DNA from: Serratia liquefaciens
GTDB taxonomy: Bacteria > Pseudomonadota > Gammaproteobacteria > Enterobacterales > Enterobacteriaceae
Length of the DNA: 64,000 nucleotides
Assembly: GCF_027594825.1 (NCBI RefSeq)
Contig: NZ_CP088930.1
Location: 4,091,019-4,155,018, forward strand
Direction of reading: 5' to 3'
Shown here: in pieces, positions 15,999-24,812 of the stretch
Layout: each line of letters begins with the position of its first letter
How positions within the stretch are numbered: the stretch's first letter is position 1
The notes under the pieces: generated by a model
The model's database searches: none
Seen by the model: only the letters and a program-made list of their open reading frames with translations
What the model was told of the DNA's origin: nothing
Position numbers and translations under genes: made by a program

Positions 15999-16717
15999 TA
16001 ACCCTGCAAAAAGCCGTAGTCGGCTATGGCGGAGCGCCGTTGTTTCCCCCGCTTAGCGGACATTTCGCCGTGGGATCGCTGACCGCCGTGGTCGGTGTTA
16101 ACGGGGCCGGCAAGTCTACGTTGCTGAAAACAGTGGCGGGGCTTTTGCCGTTGCAGGGCGGAAGCCTGCGTTTTAGCGGCAATAAATTACCGCGTATGGC
16201 TTATTTGCCCCAACAGGCGGAGCTGGATCGCCAGTTTCCGATCCTGGTCAGCGATTTGGTGGCCATGGGGAGCTGGCCGTTGAGCGGCATGTTCGGCGGA
16301 TTGAACAAGCGAGCTGCGCGGCAAATTGCCGAGGCGCTGGATGCGGTGAGTATGACCTCGATGGCACGCAGCCCCGTCGGCGAACTTTCCGGTGGCCAAC
16401 TGCAACGGGTGCTGTTCGCCCGCTTGTTGGTGCAGCAGGCGCCGCTTATTTTGCTGGATGAACCTTTTACCGGCATTGACAGCGCCACCATTCAATTGCT
16501 GTTGCAGGTGATTGATCGTCTGCACCAACAGAGAAAGACGGTGATTGCCGTGCTGCACGATATGTCGATGGTGGCGAATCACTTTCCCCAGGCTTTGTTG
16601 CTGACGCCACAGTGCTGCCACTGGGGGGCTGCCGAGAACGTGTTGGAACACATTCCCGCGTTGAATATCGCCAGCGCTCCGCTCTGCCGCAGTGGGGAGC
16701 GTAATGATGTTGCTTGA
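15995..16717 (+). CDS. Zinc ABC transporter, ATP-binding subunit (ZnuC-like)
   Basis: 240 residues from ATG 15995 (MITLQKAVVGYG). Walker A GVNGAGKST, Q-loop LPQQAELDRQFPI, signature LSGGQLQR, Walker B LILLDEPFTGID and H-loop VLHDMS are all present. Belongs to the metal-uptake (Mn/Zn/Fe chelate) ABC class. It overlaps the upstream mini-ORF by four bases and the downstream permease by 14, so translation is coupled. The Zur box upstream makes zinc the likely cargo. Distinct from a canonical znuABC, where znuA is divergent from znuCB. Confidence 0.88.
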   Translation: MITLQKAVVGYGGAPLFPPLSGHFAVGSLTAVVGVNGAGKSTLLKTVAGLLPLQGGSLRFSGNKLPRMAYLPQQAELDRQFPILVSDLVAMGSWPLSGMFGGLNKRAARQIAEALDAVSMTSMARSPVGELSGGQLQRVLFARLLVQQAPLILLDEPFTGIDSATIQLLLQVIDRLHQQRKTVIAVLHDMSMVANHFPQALLLTPQCCHWGAAENVLEHIPALNIASAPLCRSGERNDVA

Positions 16718-17561
16718 GGCATTAATCGATCCCTTTGCTTCCTTTGGCTTTATGCGGCGTGCGCTGGTGGCCTGTTTCGCCTTGTCGATCAGCGCCGCGC
16801 CGCTGGGCGTTTTTTTGTTGCTGAGGCGGATGAGCCTGGTGGGTGACGCACTGTCGCATGCGGTACTGCCCGGTGCCGCCATAGGGTATTTGATTTCCGG
16901 TATGTCGCTGGTGGCGATGGGCGTAGGCGGGTTTATCGCCGGGCTCGCCGTGGCGATGCTCTCAGGGCTGGTCAGCCGCCGCACGCCGTTGAAAGAGGAT
17001 GCCAGTTTCGCCGGTTTCTATCTGGGATCCCTGGCATTGGGGGTTACGCTGGTTTCGCTGCGCGGCTCCAGTGTCGATTTGCTGCACGTGCTGTTTGGTT
17101 CGATCCTCGCGGTAGATACACAGGCTATTTTCATGGTTGGGGCGATAGCCAGTTTTTCGCTGCTGGCGCTGGCGGCGCTGTATCGCGCTCTGGTGATTGA
17201 ATCTTTCGACGCGATCTTTTTACGCGTTAGCGCACCGCGCTGGCTGGCACTGATCCATGGACTATTTCTGGCGCTGGTCGTGATCAATTTGGTGGCAGGT
17301 TTCCAGATCCTCGGCACCTTGATGTCGGTGGGGCTGATGATGCTGCCCGCCGCCAGCGCTCGTTTTTGGGCCCGTAATTTGCCGCATACGCTGGCGGTGG
17401 CGATGGGCATCGGCATGCTCTCGAGCCTGATCGGCCTGGAATGGTCGTATTACGCGTCGTTGCCTGCCGGCCCGGCGATTGTGCTCAGTGCCAGCGTGAT
17501 CTTTTTTGGGTCGATTCTGTTTGGGACGCGTGGGGGGATCTTTTCCCTGGCGCGCCGTTGA
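16704..17561 (+). CDS. Zinc ABC transporter, permease subunit (ZnuB-like)
   Basis: 285 residues from ATG 16704 (GGGAG just upstream). ABC-3 family inner-membrane permease with about eight or nine hydrophobic helices; the motif LLRRMSLVGDALSHAVLPGAA is the family signature that contacts the ATPase, and FQILGTLMSVGLMMLPAA is the conserved late helix. Lies between its ATPase and binding protein in one operon. Zinc is inferred from the Zur box. Confidence 0.88.
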   Translation: MMLLEALIDPFASFGFMRRALVACFALSISAAPLGVFLLLRRMSLVGDALSHAVLPGAAIGYLISGMSLVAMGVGGFIAGLAVAMLSGLVSRRTPLKEDASFAGFYLGSLALGVTLVSLRGSSVDLLHVLFGSILAVDTQAIFMVGAIASFSLLALAALYRALVIESFDAIFLRVSAPRWLALIHGLFLALVVINLVAGFQILGTLMSVGLMMLPAASARFWARNLPHTLAVAMGIGMLSSLIGLEWSYYASLPAGPAIVLSASVIFFGSILFGTRGGIFSLARR

Positions 17562-17586
17562 GAAGTGCCATGTGCAAGGAGAAAGT

Positions 17587-18465
17587 ATGAAACGTTTACC
17601 TATTACGCTGGCAGTCGCTGCTCTGCTGTCCAGCCCGTTGGCGATGGCGAAAACCGTTGATGCCGTTGCCAGTTTTTCCATCCTGGGCGATATCGTCAAG
17701 CAAGTAGGGGGGGAGCACGTTAAGGTCACCACCTTGGTGGGGCCGGACGGCGATCCGCACAGCTTTGAGCCTTCGCCTAAGGACAGTAAGGTGCTGTCAC
17801 AGGCCGACGTGGTGTTCGTCAGTGGTTTGGGATTGGAAGGCTGGATCGATCGGCTGGTTAGCGCCTCGGGATATAAAGGGCAGGTTATCACCGCGTCACA
17901 GGGAATAAACTCGCGCCAGATGGAAGACGACGGCAAAGAGATCACCGATCCTCATGCCTGGAACAGCATGAAAAATGGTGCGCAGTACGCCACTAACGTG
18001 ATGAACGCGCTGATTGCCGCCGATCCTGAAGACGCCAATTATTTCCGCCAGCGCGGCGCAGAGTATATCCAACAGTTGCAGAAGCTGGATTTGTGGGCCA
18101 AAACGCAGTTTGCCGCCGTACCGCAGCAAAAGCGTAAGGTGCTGACCAGCCACGATGCTTTTGGCTACTTTGGGCAAGAATATGGCGTCACCTTCCTTGC
18201 CCCGGTCGGTTTCTCTACCGAAGCGGAGGCCAGCGCCAGCGACGTGGCCGGCCTGATCAAGCAGATCAAACAGGAAAAAGTGACCGCCTATTTTATTGAA
18301 AACCAGACCGACCCGCGCCTGGTGAAGCAGATTGCTGCGGCGACCGGAGCAAAAGCCGGTGGTGAGCTGTATCCTGAGGCGTTATCCCAGCCGCAGGGGC
18401 CGGCAGCGAACTACGTGCAGGCATTCAAACACAATGTCGATACCTTACTGAGCAGTATGAAATAA
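17587..18465 (+). CDS. Zinc ABC transporter, periplasmic binding protein (ZnuA/TroA family)
   Basis: 292 residues from ATG 17587 (RBS AAGGAG). Signal peptide of 21 residues ends in AMA. Cluster A-I metal-binding fold: ligand motifs GDPHSFEPSP, TDPHAWNS, TSHDAFGYF and ENQTDPRL are visible. It lacks the long His/Asp-rich loop of classic ZnuA, so it is closer to AztC/SitA-like proteins; metal affinity may therefore differ from the housekeeping system. Last gene of the Zur-controlled operon; a GC hairpin (18471-18499) follows the stop. Confidence 0.88.
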   Translation: MKRLPITLAVAALLSSPLAMAKTVDAVASFSILGDIVKQVGGEHVKVTTLVGPDGDPHSFEPSPKDSKVLSQADVVFVSGLGLEGWIDRLVSASGYKGQVITASQGINSRQMEDDGKEITDPHAWNSMKNGAQYATNVMNALIAADPEDANYFRQRGAEYIQQLQKLDLWAKTQFAAVPQQKRKVLTSHDAFGYFGQEYGVTFLAPVGFSTEAEASASDVAGLIKQIKQEKVTAYFIENQTDPRLVKQIAAATGAKAGGELYPEALSQPQGPAANYVQAFKHNVDTLLSSMK

Positions 18466-18528
18466 ACCTTAGTGTCCCCGTTATGAAGGCGGGGACACTG
18501 ATGACACTTCGGCTTTCTCCATAAAAAA

Positions 18529-18553
18529 AGCCCCGTTGAGCAGCAACGGGGCT
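18529..18553 (-). terminator. Terminator of the rpmE2-rpmJ2 operon
   Basis: AGCCCCGTTG / CAACGGGGCT stem; on the minus strand it is followed by seven T. Positioned 25 bp after the rpmJ2 stop; also lies between the two convergent zinc-responsive units. Confidence 0.85.
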
Positions 18554-18577
18554 TTGCGACAGATGACACTACGGAAG

Positions 18578-18718
18578 TTAACGCTTTTTCTTACGTCCCT
18601 GTACCGCTTTAAAACGCGGGTTGGTTTTACAGATCACATAGATGCGACCTTTGCGGCGCACGACTTTGCAATCCGGATGGCGATTTTTCGCCGAACGCAA
18701 TGAACTCAAAACCTGCAT
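18578..18718 (-). CDS. rpmJ2: Zinc-independent ribosomal protein L36 (type B, YkgO)
   Basis: 46 residues, start [20 protein letters not shown], end [12 protein letters not shown]. The standard L36 binds zinc through three Cys and a His; here two ligands are replaced (HPDCK instead of CxxCK, and NPRFK instead of NPRHK), the C-minus form. It takes the place of zinc-binding L36 in the 50S subunit when zinc is scarce. Encoded 12 bp after rpmE2 as one operon under a Zur box. Too short for ordinary gene callers. Confidence 0.95.
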   Translation of the reverse strand: MQVLSSLRSAKNRHPDCKVVRRKGRIYVICKTNPRFKAVQGRKKKR

Positions 18719-18730
18719 GTTGATTCCCTT

Positions 18731-18985
18731 TTACTTCTTGCCAAGAAAGCGGCCGAAACGCTGCTGGAAACGTGCAGTGCTGCCCTCTTTAGAGAACTCT
18801 TTCTGCTTGCCGGTGTAATACGGATGCGAAGCGGAAGAGACGTCGATAGTGACATACGGCCAGTTTTCACCGTCCAGCTCAATGGTGCGGTCGGTGTTGA
18901 TGGTCGAACCCACTTTAAAGTAGGCGTTGGCGCTCAGATCGTGGAACACCACGGTACGATAATTTGGATGGATACCTGCTTTCAT
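18731..18985 (-). CDS. rpmE2: Zinc-independent ribosomal protein L31 (type B, YkgM)
   Basis: 84 residues, [20 protein letters not shown], with no cysteine at all, so it is the C-minus paralogue of zinc-binding L31. Under zinc limitation it displaces RpmE and frees zinc. Conserved ending [13 protein letters not shown] is typical of type B L31. Transcribed from the perfect Zur palindrome at 19003; the ATG follows GAGGG. Confidence 0.96.
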   Translation of the reverse strand: MKAGIHPNYRTVVFHDLSANAYFKVGSTINTDRTIELDGENWPYVTIDVSSASHPYYTGKQKEFSKEGSTARFQQRFGRFLGKK

Positions 18986-19002
18986 GATGCACCCTCATGT
19001 AA

Positions 19003-19017
19003 TGTTATACTATAACA
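19003..19017. promoter_or_regulatory. Zur box upstream of rpmE2-rpmJ2
   Basis: TGTTATACTATAACA, a perfect 7-1-7 palindrome equal to the Zur consensus, 18 bp upstream of the rpmE2 start. Known in E. coli for ykgM; here it shows that the operon is repressed by zinc. Confidence 0.92.
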
Positions 19018-19113
19018 ATAATTATGCGCCGCGCGGCTCAGAGGATCAAGTACAAAATGCATCCGCAGATAATTTAATGAGAGTGATTTGCATTAAGCAG
19101 ATGAAGCAAAAGA

Positions 19114-19137
19114 AAAAGGCCGCATAAGCGGCCTTTT
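19114..19137 (-). terminator. Terminator of acrAB
   Basis: AAAAGGCCGC / GCGGCCTTTT stem with an ATAA loop, 28 bp beyond the acrB stop; T-rich on the minus strand. Confidence 0.85.
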
Positions 19138-19164
19138 GTCAGGAAGGGGAACAGCACTGAGCAA

Positions 19165-22100
19165 TCAGTGATGCTCGACCGGATGGCTGTGTTCCAGGTC
19201 TTCAGACTTCTTGCCGAAGCGGCGGCGAACCACCACGAAGAACACCGGAACAAAGAACAGGGCCAGCACGGTGGCGGTAATCATCCCGCCCATAACGCCG
19301 GTACCGACCGCGTTCTGTGCGCCGGAGCCTGCACCGTTACTGATAACCAGCGGCAGTACCCCGAGGATGAAGGCCAGTGAGGTCATCAGGATTGGACGCA
19401 GACGCATACGTACCGCATCGAGCGTCGCTTCGATCAGACCCTTGCCTTCTTTCTCCATCAGATCCTTGGCGAATTCCACTATCAGGATGGCGTTCTTCGC
19501 CGACAGACCTATGGTGGTCAACAGCCCCACCTGGAAGTAGACGTCGTTGTTCATGCCGCGCATGGTCGCTGCCAGCAGAGCACCGATAACCCCCAGCGGC
19601 AGTACCAGCATGACCGAGAACGGAATCGACCAGCTTTCATACAGCGCTGCCAGACACAGGAACACCACCAGAATCGAAATGGCGTACAGTGCAGGCGCCT
19701 GGTTACCGGACAGACGTTCCTGATAGGACATACCGGTCCAATCGTAACCAATACCGCTTGGCAGTTTGGACGCCAGCTCTTCCATCATGTTCATCGCCTC
19801 ACCGGTACTTTTACCCGGTGCTGCTTGTCCAAGAATTTCCATGGATGGCAGGCCGTTATAACGTTCCAGACGCGGAGAACCGTATTCCCATTTCGCCGTA
19901 GAGAACGCGGAGAAAGGAACCATCTGGCCGGTGCCGCCACGAACAAACCATTTATTGATATCTTCTGGCAGCATACGGAATGGCGCATCAGCCTGAACGT
20001 AGACCTTCTTCACACGACCGCGGTCGATGAAGTCGTTAACGTAGGTGCCACCCAGCGCGGTAGTCAGCGTACTGTTGATGGTGGTGATGCTCACGCCCAG
20101 CGCCTTGGCTTTCTCCTGATCGATGATCAGTTTGAACTGTGGCGTATCTTCCAGGCCGTTAGGACGCATGCCCACCAGCAGGTCTGGATGTTCGGCAGCC
20201 ATGCCCAGCAACTGGTTACGAGCAGCGGTCAGTTTTTCATGGCCTAAGCCACCCTGATCGATCAGTTCAAAGTCGAAGCCTGTCGCGGTGCCGAGTTCGA
20301 TAATCGCCGGCAGGTTGAACGGGAACACCAGGCCTTCTTTAATCTGAGAGAACGCACCCATCGCGCGGCCGGCAATCGCAGGCACTTTATTGTGCTCACC
20401 GGAACGTTCGGACCAGTCTTTCAGGCTGACGAATGACAGACCGTTGTTCTGGCCGTTACCGTTGAAGCCGAAGCCCGCTACGGTAAACACCGAGACCACG
20501 TTGTCCTTTTCCTTGGTCATGAAGTAGTCGGTGACTTCTTCCAGCACTTTAGCGGTACGCGCTTCAGTCGCACCCGCCGGCAGCTGAACCATGGTTAACA
20601 GGATGCCCTGGTCTTCTTCCGGCAGGAACGAGGACGGCAGGCGCAGGAACAACAGGCCCATGCCAACGACGATCAGCAGGTAGATCACCAGATAACGCCC
20701 GGTACTGCGCAGAATATTGGCTACGCTGTCGGTGTAGTGGTTGGTGCTCTTTTCGAACATGCGGTTAAACCAGCCGAAGAAGCCTGTTTTAATCCCATGA
20801 TCGCCTTTCGGGACCGGTTTGAGCATGGTGGCGCAAAGTGCCGGCGTCAGGATCATCGCTACCAGTACCGACAGGGCCATCGCGGAAACGATGGTGATCG
20901 AGAACTGACGATAGATGGCACCGGTTGAACCGCCGAAGAACGCCATAGGTACGAATACCGCTGACAGCACCATGGCGATACCGACCAATGCACCCTGGAT
21001 TTGGCCCATCGATTTGCGGGTGGCTTCTTTCGGCGACAGTCCCTCTTCGGACATTACGCGCTCGACGTTTTCCACCACCACGATGGCGTCATCCACCAAC
21101 AAGCCTATCGCCAGCACCATACCGAACATCGTCAGGGTGTTGATCGAGAAGCCGAACGCCGCGAGGATCGCAAAGGTCCCCAGCAATACTACCGGTACGG
21201 CGATAGTTGGGATCAACGTCGCACGGAAGTTCTGCAGGAACAGGTACATAACCAGGAACACCAGCAAGATCGCTTCCATCAGCGTTTTCACAACTTCGTT
21301 GATGGAGATTTTAACGAACGGGGTGGTGTCGTATGGGTAAACCACTTTCATCCCCTGCGGGAAGAACGGTTCCATTTTGGCCAGTGCATCTTTTACGCCT
21401 TTAGCGGTATTCAGGGCGTTGGCGCCGGTGGCGAGTTTGATCCCCAAACCTGCTGCCGGTTTACCGTTGTAACGTGCGGTTACCGCGTAGCTTTCTGCAC
21501 CGCGTTCAATGTGCGCAACATCGCTCAGGCGAACCTGAGAACCATCACTATTCACCTTCAACAGAATTTTACCGAACTCTTCAGGAGAGGTCAGGCGAGT
21601 CTGCGCGATGATCGAGGCGTTCAACTGTTGCCCCGGTACCGGTGGCATACCGCCCAGCTGCCCTGCGGCGATCTGGTTGTTTTGCTCGGTAATGGATGAG
21701 GTGACATCCGAAGTGGTCAACTGGAAATTATTCAGTTTGTTCGGATCCAGCCAGATACGCATAGCGTACTGGGCACCGAACAGCTGCACTTCACCCACGC
21801 CGGATGAACGGCTGATAGGATCTTTGATGTTGGAAGCTACGTAGTCCGCAATGTCATCCTGGGTCATGTTCGGATCGTCGGAAACGAAGCCGGCCACCAT
21901 CAGGAAGCTACTGCTGGATTTTTCTACTTTCAGGCCCTGCTGCTGCACTTCTTGCGGCAGTAACGGGGTGGCTAACGACAGTTTGTTCTGGACCTGAACC
22001 TGCGCAATGTCAGGGTCGGTACCGGATTCAAACGTCAATGTAATGGTGACGCTACCAGAGGAATCGCTGGTGGAAGACATGTACATCAGATTATCTATAC

Positions 22101-22311
22101 CGTTCATGTTCTGTTCGATAATCTGAGTGACGGTATCTTGCACCGTTTTGGCATCCGCGCCTGGATAGTTTGCGGAAATACTGACCGCCGGTGGTGCAAT
22201 AGTAGGATACTGCGCAATCGGCAGTTTCATTATTGACAACACACCCGCCAACATGATGATGATGGCGATTACCCAGGCGAAAATCGGGCGATCTATAAAG
22301 AACTTAGCCAT
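19165..22311 (-). CDS. acrB: RND multidrug efflux transporter AcrB
   Basis: 1048 residues (E. coli 1049). Proton-driven inner-membrane pump that works with AcrA and TolC to export drugs, bile salts and dyes. N terminus [17 protein letters not shown] is the RND hallmark; twelve membrane helices and two large periplasmic loops are expected. The proton-relay aspartates are visible in [16 protein letters not shown]. Cotranscribed with acrA, 17 bp apart. In Serratia marcescens the equivalent pair is called SdeXY. Confidence 0.96.
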   Translation of the reverse strand: MAKFFIDRPIFAWVIAIIIMLAGVLSIMKLPIAQYPTIAPPAVSISANYPGADAKTVQDTVTQIIEQNMNGIDNLMYMSSTSDSSGSVTITLTFESGTDPDIAQVQVQNKLSLATPLLPQEVQQQGLKVEKSSSSFLMVAGFVSDDPNMTQDDIADYVASNIKDPISRSSGVGEVQLFGAQYAMRIWLDPNKLNNFQLTTSDVTSSITEQNNQIAAGQLGGMPPVPGQQLNASIIAQTRLTSPEEFGKILLKVNSDGSQVRLSDVAHIERGAESYAVTARYNGKPAAGLGIKLATGANALNTAKGVKDALAKMEPFFPQGMKVVYPYDTTPFVKISINEVVKTLMEAILLVFLVMYLFLQNFRATLIPTIAVPVVLLGTFAILAAFGFSINTLTMFGMVLAIGLLVDDAIVVVENVERVMSEEGLSPKEATRKSMGQIQGALVGIAMVLSAVFVPMAFFGGSTGAIYRQFSITIVSAMALSVLVAMILTPALCATMLKPVPKGDHGIKTGFFGWFNRMFEKSTNHYTDSVANILRSTGRYLVIYLLIVVGMGLLFLRLPSSFLPEEDQGILLTMVQLPAGATEARTAKVLEEVTDYFMTKEKDNVVSVFTVAGFGFNGNGQNNGLSFVSLKDWSERSGEHNKVPAIAGRAMGAFSQIKEGLVFPFNLPAIIELGTATGFDFELIDQGGLGHEKLTAARNQLLGMAAEHPDLLVGMRPNGLEDTPQFKLIIDQEKAKALGVSITTINSTLTTALGGTYVNDFIDRGRVKKVYVQADAPFRMLPEDINKWFVRGGTGQMVPFSAFSTAKWEYGSPRLERYNGLPSMEILGQAAPGKSTGEAMNMMEELASKLPSGIGYDWTGMSYQERLSGNQAPALYAISILVVFLCLAALYESWSIPFSVMLVLPLGVIGALLAATMRGMNNDVYFQVGLLTTIGLSAKNAILIVEFAKDLMEKEGKGLIEATLDAVRMRLRPILMTSLAFILGVLPLVISNGAGSGAQNAVGTGVMGGMITATVLALFFVPVFFVVVRRRFGKKSEDLEHSHPVEHH

Positions 22312-22328
22312 GTCTTACCGGCTCCTTT

Positions 22329-23516
22329 TTATGACTTCTGCGCTTCAGACTGCGGCTGCTTTTGCGCCTGAGTGTCAACTTCCTGCACTTTTACCTGAGC
22401 GCCCGGACGGACTTTCATCAAGCCGGTGACAATCACGCGGTCGCCGGCTTTCAAACCGTCGGTAACCAGCCATTTGTCGCCGATAGCCTGATCGGCCTTC
22501 AGCGTACGCAATTCAACTTTGTCGTCAGCACCTACCACCAGTGCGGTAGCATCGCCACGTGGGTTACGCGTCACACCCTGCTGTGGCACCAGCAATGCGT
22601 CGCTGCGCACGCCTTCGTCCAGACGGGCGCGAACGAACATGCCCGGCAACAGCGTATCGTTCGGGTTAGGGAACACCGCACGAATGGTGATGGAACCGGT
22701 GGTTTCATCAACGGTGACGTCAGAGAATTCCAGCGTGCCTTCCTGAGCGTATTGCGCGCCGTTTTCCAGCAGCAGTTTCACTTTGGCTTTGCCGTTTTCT
22801 TGCTTCAGCGCACCGCTTGCCAGTTCTTGCTTCAGACGCAGGAAGTCGTTGCTCGACTGAGTCACGTCGACGTACATCGGATCAAGCTGCTGCACGGTGG
22901 ACAGAGCAGTGGCTTGGCCGTTGGTGACCAGTGCCCCTTCGGTCACGGCAGATTTGCCGATACGGCCGGAGATTGGTGAAGTCACCTTTGTGTAAGCCAG
23001 GTTGATGCGCGCGGTTTCCACAGCGGCTTTGGCAGCCACAACAGCGGCTTCCGCCTGCTGCAGGTTGGAGACTGCGGTGTCGTAATCTTGCTTACTGATG
23101 TAACTGGTACCCAGCAATGGTTTGTAGCGGTTAACCGTCACGCGTGCGATAGACGCGCTGGCTTGGGCTTTCGCCAAATCGCCTTTAGCGCTGTCATAGG
23201 CCGCCTGGTAGGTAGCAGGATCGATTTGATACAGGGAAGTACCTGCCTTGATATCGCTGCCTTCTACGAAGTTACGTTTCAGGATAATGCCGCTAACCTG
23301 AGGGCGAACTTCGGCGATACGATACGCAGCGGTGCGGCCAGGAAGATCGGTGGTGATGTTGAGAGGTTCTGCCTTCAATGTCACTACACCCACTTCGGGA
23401 GCCGGTGCCTTGGCGCCTTGCTGTTGGGTTTCTTTATCGTTACATCCTGTTAGCACTAAGCTGCCTGAAAGCATCAGAACTGCCGCCAGAGGCGTTAACC
23501 CTCTGTTTTTGTTCAT
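22329..23516 (-). CDS. acrA: Periplasmic adaptor AcrA of the AcrAB-TolC pump
   Basis: 395 residues. Membrane fusion lipoprotein: signal peptide with lipobox LTGC (Cys25), paired beta-barrel/lipoyl halves (RPQVSGIILKRNFVEGSDI; INLAYTKVTSPISGRIG) and a coiled-coil hairpin between them (about residues 100-170). Bridges AcrB and TolC. First gene of acrAB; the promoter lies in the 142-bp region shared with divergent acrR. Confidence 0.96.
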   Translation of the reverse strand: MNKNRGLTPLAAVLMLSGSLVLTGCNDKETQQQGAKAPAPEVGVVTLKAEPLNITTDLPGRTAAYRIAEVRPQVSGIILKRNFVEGSDIKAGTSLYQIDPATYQAAYDSAKGDLAKAQASASIARVTVNRYKPLLGTSYISKQDYDTAVSNLQQAEAAVVAAKAAVETARINLAYTKVTSPISGRIGKSAVTEGALVTNGQATALSTVQQLDPMYVDVTQSSNDFLRLKQELASGALKQENGKAKVKLLLENGAQYAQEGTLEFSDVTVDETTGSITIRAVFPNPNDTLLPGMFVRARLDEGVRSDALLVPQQGVTRNPRGDATALVVGADDKVELRTLKADQAIGDKWLVTDGLKAGDRVIVTGLMKVRPGAQVKVQEVDTQAQKQPQSEAQKS

Positions 23517-23606
23517 AGAAAAACCTCAAGTGTCCGATTTCAAAATGATCAATGGATCACAAGCTTTAAAACCCATTGCTGCGTTAATTATTAGTGCGTG
23601 CTATGG

Positions 23607-23630
23607 TACATACATACACGAATGTATGTA
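23607..23630. promoter_or_regulatory. AcrR operator
   Basis: 24-bp inverted repeat TACATACATACACGAATGTATGTA, differing from the E. coli AcrR operator only in the central spacer. Located between acrA and acrR, so AcrR should repress both itself and acrAB. Confidence 0.9.
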
Positions 23631-23658
23631 AATCTCACTTCCCCGAAAAAACAACGCC

Positions 23659-24348
23659 ATGGCACGAAAAACCAAACAGCAAGCGCAAGAAACTCGACAG
23701 CACATTCTTGACGCTGCGGTGCGAGAATTCTCTGAACGTGGCGTTTCTGCAACGTCCCTCACCGATATTGCCACCGCTGCTGGGGTGACGCGTGGCGCAA
23801 TTTACTGGCACTTCAAGAATAAGGTAGACCTGTTTAACGAAGTTTGGGAATTATCAGAGTCGAAAATAGGCGATCTCGAACTAGAGTATCAGGCAAAGTA
23901 CCCTGAGAATCCACTGCGTATTTTACGCGAAATTCTAATTTATATTCTGACGGCTACGGTAGATGACGCACGCAGGCGTGCCCTGATGGAGATCGTTTTT
24001 CATAAGTGTGAATTTGTCGGTGAGATGCTCCCGCTGCAAGATGCCCGTAAAGTCCTCTATCTGGAAGGTTACGACCGTATTGAGTCCGTGCTGCGCAACA
24101 GTATGCGCCACGGCCAACTGCCAGCCGATTTACACACCCGCCGCGCATCTATCATCCTGCGAGCCTACATTACCGGCCTGATGGAAAACTGGCTTTTTAT
24201 GCCGGAAAGTTTTGATCTGAAAGCCGAAGCGGCAGTGTTGATCGACTCATTTATCGAAATGGCCCAATTCAGTCCCACCCTGCGGATAAAACCGGAGGAG
24301 GGGGAGCTGGCGGCACCCCCGTTGAGTGCAGAACATCATCATTTATAG
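23659..24348 (+). CDS. acrR: TetR-family repressor AcrR
   Basis: 229 residues. N-terminal helix-turn-helix: [19 protein letters not shown] then [18 protein letters not shown] is the canonical TetR DNA-binding domain and near-identical to E. coli AcrR; the C-terminal ligand domain recognises pump substrates. Divergent from acrAB with the operator in between. C terminus carries a short His-rich tail (EHHHL). ychN begins 11 bp downstream. Confidence 0.96.
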   Translation: MARKTKQQAQETRQHILDAAVREFSERGVSATSLTDIATAAGVTRGAIYWHFKNKVDLFNEVWELSESKIGDLELEYQAKYPENPLRILREILIYILTATVDDARRRALMEIVFHKCEFVGEMLPLQDARKVLYLEGYDRIESVLRNSMRHGQLPADLHTRRASIILRAYITGLMENWLFMPESFDLKAEAAVLIDSFIEMAQFSPTLRIKPEEGELAAPPLSAEHHHL

Positions 24349-24358
24349 GAGAAACACC

Positions 24359-24712
24359 ATGTCATCCGTTGTTTTGATCGCCAATGGCGCCGCTTATGGC
24401 CACGAATCGCTGTTTAACGCGCTGCGTCTGGCTATTGCGTTGAAAGAACAGCAGGCCGATCTCAGCCTGAAACTGTTTTTGATGTCTGATGCGGTGGTCG
24501 CGGGCATTGCCGGGCAGCAGCCACACGAAGGCTACCATCTGCAGCAAATGCTGGAAATTCTCACCGCTCAGCAGGTACCGGTAAAATTGTGTAAAACCTG
24601 TGCCGATGCGCGCGGAGTCAGTCGGCTGCCACTGGCGGATGGGGTGGAAATCGGTACGCTGGTTGAACTGGCACAGTGGACGCTGGCGGCGGAGAAGGTA
24701 TTGACCTTCTAA
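24359..24712 (+). CDS. ychN: DsrE/DsrF-like protein YchN
   Basis: 117 residues from ATG 24359 (AGGAG upstream). Nearly the same length and sequence as E. coli YchN: IANGAAYGHESLFNALRLAI, then LMSDAVVAG and LCKTCADARGVS with the conserved Cys pair. Homohexameric DsrE fold, related to sulfur-relay proteins; its exact role is not known. In E. coli it is not next to acrR; here the 11-bp spacing suggests cotranscription with acrR. Confidence 0.88.
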   Translation: MSSVVLIANGAAYGHESLFNALRLAIALKEQQADLSLKLFLMSDAVVAGIAGQQPHEGYHLQQMLEILTAQQVPVKLCKTCADARGVSRLPLADGVEIGTLVELAQWTLAAEKVLTF

Positions 24713-24812
24713 GTCCGCGACATTTGTACATCACCCGCAACGCTTTTCTTATTCTTTGGCTCTCTGCGATCGTGATAATCTTTAGGCTTCTTTATTGATT
24801 CGAAGCCAAATC

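Noticed and set aside
18471..18499. GC hairpin after the zinc-binding protein gene (AGTGTCCCCG/CGGGGACACT)
   Set aside because: Not listed as a terminator because no T-run follows on the plus strand; may still stabilise the 3' end.
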